The notes under the pieces: model-generated | Seen by the model: the letters and a program-made list of their open reading frames with translations, nothing else | Database searches by the model: none | What the model was told of the DNA's origin: nothing | Origin: Lacticaseibacillus zeae DSM 20178 = KCTC 3804 | GTDB lineage: Bacteria; Bacillota; Bacilli; Lactobacillales; Lactobacillaceae | Length of the DNA: 64,000 bases | Assembly: GCF_000260435.1 (NCBI RefSeq) | Contig: NZ_BACQ01000022.1 | Coordinates: forward strand, 40,498 to 104,497 | Direction of reading: 5' to 3' | Translations under genes and position numbers: made by a program | Shown here: positions 45,135-53,426 of the stretch, piece by piece | Position numbering within the stretch: position 1 is the first letter of the stretch | How the letters are laid out: every line of letters starts with the position of its first letter

Positions 45135-45980
45135 TCAAGACACTTCTTTCAATTTAGGTGCGAGATGGCGGTAGTCTTCCAACAAATCATCATATTCATG
45201 TAAACCTAGCTGCTGATGCACGGCCTGAATCTGCCAAGGCTTGACGGTGATAATCCGAAACCACGGCCAGAAACGAAAAAAAGTCGTGAAATGTTGAAAG
45301 ACGGTATCCGGTTTAAGCTGATGCTGCTCGTTATATTTTTGCGGCATGATTCGTTTAAATTTGGCCTTTATGTTCAAAGCACTTTGATCCGGCATGAACA
45401 GCCAGCGATGCCGAACCAGCCGCCGACACCGAACCAACAAACCATCTTCCCGAATATGGGCAAGATTCATCAACAGCACGCCGGAATTAAGATAATCGAA
45501 CCAGGCAAGCCGATGATGAAACCACCATTTGCCATAATGATCTAGGACACCGGCAATATCAATATCCGTCATTGATTGATTGTAAAACGCATCAAACGGG
45601 CGACGGCAAATCACATCCGTATCCAGATACAACACGCGGTTAGGCAATTCCGGTACCAAATCGGCATACAGCCGGAGCATACAGTAAGGCGTAAACATCG
45701 TGCCCATGTTAGCACGCGGTGGATTAGCCAAGAACTGGTCCGTGATGTCAATCCGCGTCAGTTGATGAGCCGGATTCTGTGCCTGCATCAGCTTCGCCAT
45801 CCGCTCAGCTGTGGCGGCGGAAAAGGATTGATAGTGGTGGTTCTTGACGTTCAGCTCGGCCGTTAAAATAAAAATGTGCAACGGTTGACGAGACTGCCGC
45901 ATTAACGACAACGTAGCAATCAAAACGCCATCCGTCATGTTGGCATCTCCGCAAAACAAAATATTCGTCGTCACGGACAT
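45135..45980 (-). CDS. Glycosyltransferase family 8 protein (2)
   Basis: 281 residues. NILFCGDANMTDGVLIATLSL at the start, DxD in RVLYLDTDVICRRPFDAFY and DYLNSGVLLMNLAHIRED identify a GT8 enzyme. The C-terminal HFTTFFRFWPWF replaces the standard H-Y-x-G-x-x-KPW form. Only distantly similar to the neighbour GT8, so not a recent duplicate. It overlaps the upstream acyltransferase gene by 10 bases. Confidence 0.88.
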   Translation of the reverse strand: MSVTTNILFCGDANMTDGVLIATLSLMRQSRQPLHIFILTAELNVKNHHYQSFSAATAERMAKLMQAQNPAHQLTRIDITDQFLANPPRANMGTMFTPYCMLRLYADLVPELPNRVLYLDTDVICRRPFDAFYNQSMTDIDIAGVLDHYGKWWFHHRLAWFDYLNSGVLLMNLAHIREDGLLVRCRRLVRHRWLFMPDQSALNIKAKFKRIMPQKYNEQHQLKPDTVFQHFTTFFRFWPWFRIITVKPWQIQAVHQQLGLHEYDDLLEDYRHLAPKLKEVS

Positions 45981-46735
45981 GTCCCTTCCTTCTGCTGATA
46001 CTGAATATACTCGGCATTACTTAAAGAGGCACGGGCAACCATGGTCTTTTTTACCTGACCTGCTAACGCCTCTTGCCGCAACTTGATTGGAAGCTCGCAG
46101 TCAGGCCAAAAAGGACCATCAACGTACAAAATCCGCCGTGGTTTGCGCCGCCAGTGGCGTTTTTGATACGTCATGGTGGTCACAAAAACCGGCGCATCAA
46201 GTTCGACAGGATAATGAAACGCACCGGCCTCAAATGGGCGGATGCCGGTATAATACGGCCAGACATGGGCTTCAGGATAAATCATGACAACATGCTTAGC
46301 CTGAATAAGCCGTCGAATTTCGGCATTGAAATCGCGCAGTTGATGCAAATGATGCGGAACCAAGACGCCTCCACCATAAGGTACCAAACGACCTAGAATC
46401 GGAACGCTCAAATTCGCGGCTGCGGCCAGCGTATACACCCGCCGCGATTGATTCACCCGCATCGGCGTAAAAACATCCCCAAACGGCTGGGTGTGATTGC
46501 CATAAACAAAATAGCCGCGACCGGCTGCTTGACGAAAAACCTGCCGATTGCGAACATGCAGCTTTATGCGACAGTAACCTTGGGCAAACAGCCATGATCC
46601 GCCATAAACAAGATCCGCTTTTAGTCGAAACTCACGCGTAGGCTGCCAATGATAATTAGCAGGGATGGCGGAATTTTGATTAGGAGCAGCCACAACATCA
46701 TCGGTCAACCGCCGATAAGTCAAAACCTTTGCCAT
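45971..46735 (-). CDS. PlsC-family acyltransferase (2)
   Basis: 254 residues. GNHTQPFGD is motif I with one extra residue between His and Asp. GGGVLVPHHLHQLRDF corresponds to motif II, and VMIYPEAHVWPYYTGIRPF to motif III (PEG-like). First gene of the four-gene cluster. Only distantly similar to the other acyltransferase. Probably acts with the two glycosyltransferases on a surface glycolipid or anchor; this is inferred from clustering. Confidence 0.78.
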   Translation of the reverse strand: MAKVLTYRRLTDDVVAAPNQNSAIPANYHWQPTREFRLKADLVYGGSWLFAQGYCRIKLHVRNRQVFRQAAGRGYFVYGNHTQPFGDVFTPMRVNQSRRVYTLAAAANLSVPILGRLVPYGGGVLVPHHLHQLRDFNAEIRRLIQAKHVVMIYPEAHVWPYYTGIRPFEAGAFHYPVELDAPVFVTTMTYQKRHWRRKPRRILYVDGPFWPDCELPIKLRQEALAGQVKKTMVARASLSNAEYIQYQQKEGTCP

Positions 46736-46756
46736 CAGAATCCCCTTCCTCGTTGT

Positions 46757-46857
46757 GCTGAGCGTGAACCGGCCCGCTTAAAAGCTCATGTAAAGTGGCC
46801 TTGGATGGCTGCGTCCAAGACCCTTAAAGCAGGCTTCTGTGACTGCAAATGCGTTTA
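46757..46857. repeat. Long imperfect palindrome, family copy 2
   Basis: About 101 bp beginning GCTGAGCGTGAACCGGCC. It shares with copy 1 the order of words (GCTGAGCGTGA, CTTA.AAGC, GGCCTTGG, CAAG.CCCTTA, GCAGGCTTCTG, AAATGCG), but is more diverged and shorter in the centre. Confidence 0.75.
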
Positions 46858-47110
46858 CGGAGCGCATATAAGCCACTACCATCTCAAGCCAAGAACCGCA
46901 TTCGCATTATTAATAACACCAATCATAATACTTCCGCACTTCCTGAGCCATTAACAGCATAACGCGTTAGCAAAGTTAGTCAAGCCTAAATGCAAGCTCT
47001 CTGAGTGATTGCTCAATCAAAAGGGTCTGATTTATCAACTTTAAGCAGCTTCATTCAATCTCCTACTAAGTTTACGCTCATTTTTTATTGTCTTGATTCA
47101 TCGATATTCG
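46858..47110. other. Intergenic region without a recognised gene
   Basis: About 250 bases between repeat copy 2 and the end of the permease gene. AT-rich. No gene, RNA or clear terminator seen. Confidence 0.35.
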
Positions 47111-48472
47111 CTAGCTTTTTGCAGCGCGGCGCAATCGACGTAAGATAAAGAGCGTCACAATCCAAACGACCGCAAAAATCAGTGCCGAAAGCATTGCCCG
47201 ATCGAACAGCATAATAATGGCGGTCAGGAAGAGAAAACCTAAAACAAGGTAATCCGAAACTGGATAGAATGGCATCCGAAAGCCTTCCTTATGTGGATAT
47301 AACTTTTTATACCGCAAATGCGCCAACATGATCATGGCCCAGACAAACAGAAAGCTGATCGTGGCCATACTTGAAACTAACGTGAAAACCGCGCCAGGAA
47401 GGAAAAGATTCAAAACAACCGCTACCGCAATGACGGCGGTTGAAATTAAAATAGCCCGAGCCGGCACCTGCCGCCGTGACAATTTGGCCGCCCATTGCGC
47501 TGATTGACTTTTACCGGTGACCGTCAATGAGAAAAGTAGCCGACCAGTACTGAAAATAGACGAATTACATGCCGAAGCTGCGGCAGTTAACACAACAAAA
47601 TTGATGATATCCGCGGCAAATGGAATACCCACATTATTGAAAACCTCAACAAAAGGACTGTTAACCGGCGAAACATGCCGCCACGGATAAATACACATGA
47701 TGACAAATAGCGCGCCTACGTAAAACAACAGAATCCGCATCGGAATTTCGTTAATGGCCTCAGGAATCACTTTATGTGGATCCTTTGTCTCACTTGCCGT
47801 CAACCCGACCATTTCGATTCCGACAAAACTAAACACGACCATTTGCAGCGACATCAAGAAGCCGCCAAAGCCTTTGGGAAAAAGCCCACCATCATTGACA
47901 AGGTTGGCCAAGCTTGCATGGCCGAGCGGGGTTTTGAACCGAACAATCATCATGAAAATGCCCAGGACAATAAGACCAATAATCGCGACAATTTTGATCA
48001 ATGCAAACCAGAACTCCGCTTCGCCAAAAAGCCCGACGCTAACCAAATTCAGTAACAGCAAGACAGCTAATGCAATTAAGCCCGGCAACCACTGCGGAAC
48101 GTCAGGCAACCAAAACTTAATGTATAAGCCGATGGCAGTCACTTCGGCCATTGCCAGCGCAACCCAGCAAATCCAGTAAGTCCAGCCTGTGACCCAGCCG
48201 GCATCTTTACCCAAATACTTGGTAATAAAGTCAATAAATGTATGCGAATCCACATCAGACATCAATAACTCGCCCAATGCCCGCATCAACAAGAAACAGA
48301 TGCCACCAGTTATTAAATAAGCAAACAAAATCGAAGGACCGGCCGAGTGAATAGATTGACCGGAACCCAGAAACAAACCAGTTCCAATGGTGCCCCCAAT
48401 CGCAATCAGTTGAACATGGCGACTTTTCAAATTCCGTGCGAGTTCAGGTTGATCATCTTTTTCGGCTGGCAT
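47111..48472 (-). CDS. Amino acid permease (APC superfamily, AAT type)
   Basis: 453 residues, about 12 hydrophobic helices. The start region RHVQLIAIGGTIGTGLFLGSGQSI is the unwound helix 1 substrate site of the AAT family, and SLQMVVFSFVGIEMVGLTASETKDP the helix 6 region. Members carry amino acids such as proline, GABA, serine or aromatic residues with protons; specificity cannot be told. AAGGAGGAAGCGC precedes the ATG. Upstream (48508-48538) a TAAGAAG/CTTCTTA hairpin may be a leader structure. Confidence 0.9.
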   Translation of the reverse strand: MPAEKDDQPELARNLKSRHVQLIAIGGTIGTGLFLGSGQSIHSAGPSILFAYLITGGICFLLMRALGELLMSDVDSHTFIDFITKYLGKDAGWVTGWTYWICWVALAMAEVTAIGLYIKFWLPDVPQWLPGLIALAVLLLLNLVSVGLFGEAEFWFALIKIVAIIGLIVLGIFMMIVRFKTPLGHASLANLVNDGGLFPKGFGGFLMSLQMVVFSFVGIEMVGLTASETKDPHKVIPEAINEIPMRILLFYVGALFVIMCIYPWRHVSPVNSPFVEVFNNVGIPFAADIINFVVLTAAASACNSSIFSTGRLLFSLTVTGKSQSAQWAAKLSRRQVPARAILISTAVIAVAVVLNLFLPGAVFTLVSSMATISFLFVWAMIMLAHLRYKKLYPHKEGFRMPFYPVSDYLVLGFLFLTAIIMLFDRAMLSALIFAVVWIVTLFILRRLRRAAKS

Positions 48473-48761
48473 GCGCTTCCTCCTTAAATATAAATGATCC
48501 GAGTCAGCTAAGAAGACAGTAAAAAACCGACTTCTTAACCAAATGTTTTTGATTCGACAAATTTAAAAGTTTGGATGTTAAATTCGAATATGACAATACG
48601 ACCGCTGTTATGTCATTGTACACGGCAACAAATACTGACAGGTGCTTTCAACCAGTTCATCACAGCAATATCATGTCATTATCAGGAATGGTACATATCG
48701 TTTAACGAATGTCCGTATTAGAAAAATTATACACCATTTTCAGAAAACCCCAAACCAACCA

Positions 48762-49217
48762 CTAATCGACAATCTTAATTTGTTCGGGCGTCATTTTATC
48801 TACCAGGAAGCTTTGAAGGGTTTGCGGTGCTTGGCGGAAATGCAATCTTAAGACAGTCACCTGCCCCATTTGCGCTAATAAAAGCGTCCCGGTGCCTTGT
48901 GCCTGCAAAACAAGCCCACTCAGATTTTGATACATCCGAATACTGCCCAAACCGCCAATAATAGCAGGATCCGCCAAGCCTTTTTGCCAGCTTGCAAAGC
49001 AAAGAAACATGACCACGATGAATCCACCGCTGACCAAATCGTCAAAATGGCGACTTTGTTGCAACGTTAAAACCAGACTAAAAGCGGCGATCGCCAGATA
49101 AAAAATGATCCGCCAGACTTTTGGCGTTGCACGGATCCGCACATGCACAATATCAAAAATGGTGACACCGACCGAAACAATAGCAATTAAAACATACGCA
49201 ATACTTAATAACGACAT
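48762..49217 (-). CDS. Membrane protein of unknown function
   Basis: 151 residues. Three or four helices in the first 90 residues (LSIAYVLIAIVSVGVTIFDIV, WRIIFYLAIAAFSLVLTL, LVSGGFIVVMFLCFASW), then a soluble tail rich in Gln (GTLLLAQMGQVTVLRLHFRQ) ending in KMTPEQIKIVD. No family recognised. GGAGGGCC precedes the ATG. Separated from the permease gene by 289 bases. Confidence 0.65.
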   Translation of the reverse strand: MSLLSIAYVLIAIVSVGVTIFDIVHVRIRATPKVWRIIFYLAIAAFSLVLTLQQSRHFDDLVSGGFIVVMFLCFASWQKGLADPAIIGGLGSIRMYQNLSGLVLQAQGTGTLLLAQMGQVTVLRLHFRQAPQTLQSFLVDKMTPEQIKIVD

Positions 49218-49282
49218 AAAGGCCCTCCTGTTGGTGATAACTTATTCTAACCGATTGCGCGTAAAAAAGCAGGAACCCACTC

Positions 49283-49402
49283 GCAGAGCGTGAGCAGGCC
49301 CGGTTAGAAACCGGAGTGTAAGTGGTCTCAGGCGTGATGGCCCGGTCTTGGCCATTGCGTCTGAGGTCCTTACACGCAGGTTTCTGGGCCTGCGAACGCG
49401 TT
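49283..49402. repeat. Long imperfect palindrome, family copy 3
   Basis: About 120 bp. Shares CAGAGCGTGAGC, GATGGCCCGG, CTTGGCCATTGCG, GGTCCTTA, ACGCAGG, TTCTG and GCGAACGCG with copy 1 at matching spacing, and again folds: GCAGGCCC with GGGCCTGC, AGAAACC with GGTTTCT, GTGTAAG with CTTACAC, and CTCAG with CTGAG. Confidence 0.8.
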
Positions 49403-49415
49403 TTGAGGCAGCAAA

Positions 49416-49472
49416 GAAACCCAAACAGGCACTGGAGACGCGTTGCTAAGTCTCCAGTGCCTGTTTGGTTTC
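49416..49472. terminator. Very long near-perfect hairpin
   Basis: A 23-bp stem (49416-49439 with 49450-49472, one bulged C) around a 10-base loop. The arms begin GAAACC on one side and end GGTTTC on the other. It stands directly after repeat copy 3 and downstream of the ytxK-like gene. Likely a terminator, though T runs are short. Confidence 0.6.
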
Positions 49473-49554
49473 ATGAAATATGACAGTGTTTCTGTGTGGA
49501 TGTGCCCCACCGAAGCAAAAGCCGCTGACGCTAACGCTTCTGATACAACGTTAT

Positions 49555-50568
49555 CTACAACACAATATTGGCTGCAGCCCAGTCCTTGACCTTAGCAATG
49601 AAGGATGCAAACGCGTCGCGATCGTTGAGGTCCGGAAACTGTCCAAGTAAGACCTGCTTAGCGCGTTTGACGTCAGGACTTGGTTTCTGCAAAATCAATA
49701 GGCTCTTTTCCGCATTCTTATCAGCAAAAAAGTCATCCGGCAAGTTTAACAAGCCCTGAAAATACATGGCCTTTGCCAGCCATTTGGTTAAGCCTTCTGC
49801 CTCTTTAGAGCGAAACACCTGACTAGGCACATAAAACAAGCCTAATCCGCCCGGCTTCAGGACGTTCATGCTTTGCTCAATTAACAGGTGATGCGCATAA
49901 GAATGGCCTTTTTTGGTGGCAGTCGCAAACTTTTTAGCGCGTTCATCAATCGGGTAATAGCCCACTGGCAAATCTGAAACCACCACGTCAGCATCTTTAA
50001 ACAAAAGATTGTCCAAAGCATCTTGATGAAATAAATCAACGTCTAAGTGTTGAAGACTGCTACTCATTCCTGCTACTGCCAGCAACGCCTCATCATTATC
50101 AACGCCAAAGCCTTTGACTTCGACATTCCAGGCCTTGTGAAGCTGATTCATGACCGCAAACAACAAATTTCCGGTGCCAACAGCCAAATCAGCAACCCGC
50201 AGTTGATCAGGATGTTGTTGAATAAAGATGGTGATCATAAACGTCGCAAGACTAGCCATTGCGTCCGGCGTTATTTGTTTGTTCGGCTCAATCCCATCGA
50301 CTTTAATAGCTTTCACCAAAACCAACTGTAACGCCTGACGAATTTCTTCCGGCTCATAGGTAGCCAGCTTAATTTGATCAAACAGCGCGGTTAGCTTCTT
50401 TTTTGCCTCATCATTAGGCAAACCATCTTCCTGCATCACCTCACCTGAGTCAAGATCCTCTCCGGCCTCGGTAATCGCCGCAATAAAGGATGTTTTCAAC
50501 TGTTGATTCAAGATCGTCGTGCTGTCATCTAAAACATGGTAAAGCTTTTCAAGATGTTCGTTTGCCAA
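49555..50568 (-). CDS. YtxK-like class I SAM-dependent methyltransferase
   Basis: 337 residues. N-6 DNA methylase-like fold: the SAM motif ADLAVGTGNLLFAV, GFGVDNDEALLAVA and the catalytic motif IV VVSDLPVGYYP (in place of NPPY). A helical N-terminal domain precedes it. This gene type is found right after the comG operon in Firmicutes (YtxK in Bacillus). Its substrate is unknown; no restriction enzyme or specificity subunit accompanies it. Confidence 0.85.
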   Translation of the reverse strand: MANEHLEKLYHVLDDSTTILNQQLKTSFIAAITEAGEDLDSGEVMQEDGLPNDEAKKKLTALFDQIKLATYEPEEIRQALQLVLVKAIKVDGIEPNKQITPDAMASLATFMITIFIQQHPDQLRVADLAVGTGNLLFAVMNQLHKAWNVEVKGFGVDNDEALLAVAGMSSSLQHLDVDLFHQDALDNLLFKDADVVVSDLPVGYYPIDERAKKFATATKKGHSYAHHLLIEQSMNVLKPGGLGLFYVPSQVFRSKEAEGLTKWLAKAMYFQGLLNLPDDFFADKNAEKSLLILQKPSPDVKRAKQVLLGQFPDLNDRDAFASFIAKVKDWAAANIVL

Positions 50569-50672
50569 ACCAGTGCCTCCTCGTTACTCTGTCAGTCAAC
50601 GCGCGCCCTCACAGGATATTTTTCATGACCTTGGCTGACGCCTTGTCTACCAGTGTACTGATTGGCAAAAGC

Positions 50673-51017
50673 TTATTCAAGCATCTCTGCCTTGGAACCC
50701 TGAGTTTCTGTCGACTTTGTCTGAGGCGGCTGAATTTCCGTGAACGGTGCTCCTTCAACTGTTGTCGAGCTTGATTCCACAGCACCACTGGTTGAAGAGC
50801 CTTGATTGTTAGATACATTTTCTGAAGTTTGTTTGTCGGCTTCCTTTTGCTGTCGCCAGCGCGAATAAGTGGTCTCAAATTGCGCCTTTTCAACTTTCAA
50901 GATCACGCGATATCGCTGTTGCCACGATTTAAATTGCTCAAACAGACCAACCGTCAGCGATAAGAAAATGCCAAATAAAATTAACGTGTTAATTAACACA
51001 CTTCCTCGCAGCTTCAT
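50673..51017 (-). CDS. comGG: Competence protein ComGG-like
   Basis: 114 residues. Called by position as the last comG gene and by layout: an N-terminal hydrophobic helix (VLINTLILFGIFLSLTVGLF), a coiled middle (ILKVEKAQFETTYSRWRQQKEA) and a Ser/Thr-rich, disordered end. Sequence is poorly conserved in the family. It overlaps comGF by 4 bases (ATGA). Confidence 0.75.
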   Translation of the reverse strand: MKLRGSVLINTLILFGIFLSLTVGLFEQFKSWQQRYRVILKVEKAQFETTYSRWRQQKEADKQTSENVSNNQGSSTSGAVESSSTTVEGAPFTEIQPPQTKSTETQGSKAEMLE

Positions 51018-51484
51018 GGTTCCAAAAACACCCCGCCTTCGAAAGGTTGCGCTGATTTTAGTCGTAAGACATATAAAAAGCCTTGCGAAGTTGCTTGGAA
51101 TTTAGCTGCTTTAAGCTGCATGAATAAAGGAACATGTCCATCCTGATTTGGTCTAGAACGAATCATACCTTCATTGCCACGTTTAGCATAAAACTCAAAC
51201 TCGTACGTTTTGCTTTTGGAACCGTCCTGCCCTTCAAGCTTTACACGACTTTCCTTCAGCTCTACCATTTTCATTTTATGAGTACGGACATCAGCCTGTA
51301 GATCCTGTTCCGCTTGTAGGGCATGAATTAAATACTGATCCTGCTGGGTAAAACGTTGAATACCGGCTAAAAGTGGTTGCCAAAATAGCATCACGATCAT
51401 CATCAACCCCAATCCGACAACCACTTCAATCAAGCTAAAGGCTCTAAGGTTTAAAGGAAAAAGTCCGAGTTTTTTGGTCGGCAT
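51014..51484 (-). CDS. comGF: Competence pseudopilin-like protein ComGF
   Basis: 156 residues from ATG 51482-51484 (MPTKKLGLFPLNLRAF), chosen because AAGGAGG lies 9 bases upstream. The prepilin-like N terminus AFSLIEVVVGLGLMMIVML has the F/S-x-L-I-E processing pattern. The middle matches the ComGF family (IHALQAEQDLQADV, KSKTYEFEFYAKRG, MIRSRPNQDGHVPL). It overlaps comGE by 41 bases. Confidence 0.85.
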   Translation of the reverse strand: MPTKKLGLFPLNLRAFSLIEVVVGLGLMMIVMLFWQPLLAGIQRFTQQDQYLIHALQAEQDLQADVRTHKMKMVELKESRVKLEGQDGSKSKTYEFEFYAKRGNEGMIRSRPNQDGHVPLFMQLKAAKFQATSQGFLYVLRLKSAQPFEGGVFLEP

Positions 51485-51755
51485 AAACACTGACCTCCTT
51501 CGCACGCACCTCGACTTGCCAAACATTGGGTCCCACCCTCACTTTCGTTTTTCCACCAGGTGGGGGTAATCGGACCAAGGCAACGCGGGCAGCATAATAA
51601 GCTGTAGTTTCTTCCCGAGCAGGAACCACAAGTTTTTGATACGTCCGCATTAATAAGGTCAGCCAACTAGCTGCAATCAAGACCACCGCCAGGGCAGCGA
51701 GGTGCTCAACTAGCAAAACAGCGCTCAGTTTTTTTTGAATACCGCTCGCCCCCAT
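51444..51755 (-). CDS. comGE: Competence pseudopilin ComGE-like
   Basis: 103 residues. The hydrophobic segment LLVEHLAALAVVLIAASWLTLLM stands where pseudopilins have their helix, with a Glu at the fifth-residue-like position (LVEHL). A beta-rich end (KVRVGPNVWQVEVRAKEVSV) follows. Assigned by position between comGD (31-base overlap) and comGF (41-base overlap). Confidence 0.75.
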   Translation of the reverse strand: MGASGIQKKLSAVLLVEHLAALAVVLIAASWLTLLMRTYQKLVVPAREETTAYYAARVALVRLPPPGGKTKVRVGPNVWQVEVRAKEVSVYADQKTRTFSFKP

Positions 51756-52150
51756 CCTAATTGAAAGCTTACAACCCAGAATTTCCCCTTAGCGTACTGA
51801 AAATTCAACGAACGAGCCTTCCCAATTTTTGCTCTTGGGTTAACAATCAACGTCGAGTAGCCGTCAAAAGTTAAAGAAGGTGGTAATTTCAATATACGAA
51901 ATGTCCCATTTATCGTTGAAAACTCGACCTGCTTTTTAGAACCATTCACATACATGTTGCCATTAACGGTGTCACCCCTTGCTTTCATTTTCAACATTTC
52001 CCACTCTTCAACCACTGTTTCCATAAACTCCCGCTCCTGCCGATGCGTCAGGGCCCCTCGTCCAACCGGCACCGCTACCAAAGCTAATGCCGTCAAAATA
52101 AACATCACCGCAACGACCTCAATCATGGTAAAGCCGCTTAACCGTTTCAT
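51725..52150 (-). CDS. comGD: Competence pseudopilin ComGD
   Basis: 141 residues. The type III prepilin leader MKRLSGFTMIEVVAVMFILT has G-F before the cleavage site and Glu at +5. The remainder is a typical minor pseudopilin. It overlaps comGC by 4 bases. Confidence 0.88.
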   Translation of the reverse strand: MKRLSGFTMIEVVAVMFILTALALVAVPVGRGALTHRQEREFMETVVEEWEMLKMKARGDTVNGNMYVNGSKKQVEFSTINGTFRILKLPPSLTFDGYSTLIVNPRAKIGKARSLNFQYAKGKFWVVSFQLGWGRAVFKKN

Positions 52151-52467
52151 TTAGTGAATTTTGGCGGTGAACCGGATGTTAGTTTATAACCGCCTTTCTT
52201 AAGCGCATCAGCCTGACTTTGCGAAATCACGTCTTTTTTGACCAATTGATCAGGGGAGCTAAAATCAACGCCACCTTGATCAGGCTCGTTGTAAGTCATT
52301 TCCAACTGAGTATTGACGGTCGCAACCGTGGCCTTCAAATTTTGCGTATCGACGCGTTTCATCTGTCCTTGAATCGTCAGAACCAAGGCCAACGTTAACA
52401 AAATAATCACACCTAAGGCTGCTACGACTTCGATGAGCGTGAACGCCCGTAACTTTTTCCGTCGCAT
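52147..52467 (-). CDS. comGC: Competence major pseudopilin ComGC
   Basis: 106 residues from ATG 52465-52467, with AGGAGG 9 bases upstream. Prepilin motif AFTLIEVVAALGVIILLTLAL. ComGC is the main subunit of the DNA-uptake (transformation) pilus. Its sequence LEMTYNEPDQGGVDFSSPDQLV fits the family. Between comGB (2-base gap) and comGD. Confidence 0.92.
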   Translation of the reverse strand: MRRKKLRAFTLIEVVAALGVIILLTLALVLTIQGQMKRVDTQNLKATVATVNTQLEMTYNEPDQGGVDFSSPDQLVKKDVISQSQADALKKGGYKLTSGSPPKFTK

Positions 52468-52469
52468 GT

Positions 52470-53426
52470 TCAAACACCTCCTAATGATTGGTAGAGTGGC
52501 AATAAGATCTGCAAATAAACCAGTAAAATCTCGCCGCCGATTAACAAAAACAAAAGCGGTTGGATCAAATTAACAAATTTCTCCAATTGGCGCTGCAAAT
52601 TAAAAAATAGTTGCTCTCCGAATAGTTTGAGGCCTTCCGCCACCAGGTGCCGTGACTGTCCCATCGTTAATAAACGCGCCACTTCATCTGGGACAAAAGG
52701 TTCCTGAAGTGCCTCGGTTAATTCTTGCCCTCGTTGAACTTTCGCCTGAATCCGACTACCTAAATTTCCAAGTGGTCCTTCCAAAGTTGCTAAATGCCGA
52801 CAAAAATCGGAAATATCAGCCCCCGCCAACAAAAATTGAGCCGCTCCGGCAGTAAATTGAAACTGATAATACATTCGCAGAACCTGCCGCATCCCCGGCA
52901 CTTTTTGTAGAACCAAGAGTCGCTTAAGTGGCGTTAAGCGGCGCCAGACCAAATAAATCACCACACCAAGTCCGATCAGCACAGCAAGACCGCCTAACTG
53001 AACCGCGACTAATTCTGATCTCGGCAAAGACAAGGCCGGCAGTACGCCAAACACAACGACAACCTGTAAAACCATCAACATGGCCAATAATAGACACGGA
53101 TAAACAAGCAGTTGGGTCATTTTCTGCCGATTGCGCACGCGTAAGCCAAGATAATCACATGCTACTGTTAGCGCCTTAGCCAAATCACCGTGAATCTGTG
53201 CCAACTGTAACTGTTGAAAAAGGATGGGTGCCAGCTCTTGGTGCGCCACCGCTTCTGAAAATGCAATTCCGTTAGCCAGTTCCGCTTCAATTCGTTCCCA
53301 AACAACCCGATACTTTGGCGCACTGACGCGCAAGTATGCGAAAACATCCGGCAAACTGAAACCAGCCGTGATTAACGCGGCACTCTGGCGACAAAAACGC
53401 TCTTGGGCAATTAACGGCACCTTCAT
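52470..53426 (-). CDS. comGB: Competence membrane platform protein ComGB
   Basis: 318 residues, PilC/GspF family. Two T2SSF domains with three long membrane helices (LVYPCLLLAMLMVLQVVVVFGVLP, LAVLIGLGVVIYLVW, LIQPLLFLLIGGEILLVYLQILLPLY). It is the inner-membrane platform for pseudopilus assembly. It overlaps comGA by 4 bases. Confidence 0.92.
   Translation of the reverse strand: MKVPLIAQERFCRQSAALITAGFSLPDVFAYLRVSAPKYRVVWERIEAELANGIAFSEAVAHQELAPILFQQLQLAQIHGDLAKALTVACDYLGLRVRNRQKMTQLLVYPCLLLAMLMVLQVVVVFGVLPALSLPRSELVAVQLGGLAVLIGLGVVIYLVWRRLTPLKRLLVLQKVPGMRQVLRMYYQFQFTAGAAQFLLAGADISDFCRHLATLEGPLGNLGSRIQAKVQRGQELTEALQEPFVPDEVARLLTMGQSRHLVAEGLKLFGEQLFFNLQRQLEKFVNLIQPLLFLLIGGEILLVYLQILLPLYQSLGGV

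Noticed and set aside
49555..50568. Restriction-modification methylase
   Set aside because: Despite the N-6 methylase-like fold, there is no restriction or specificity gene nearby, motif IV is atypical, and the place after comG matches the YtxK family.
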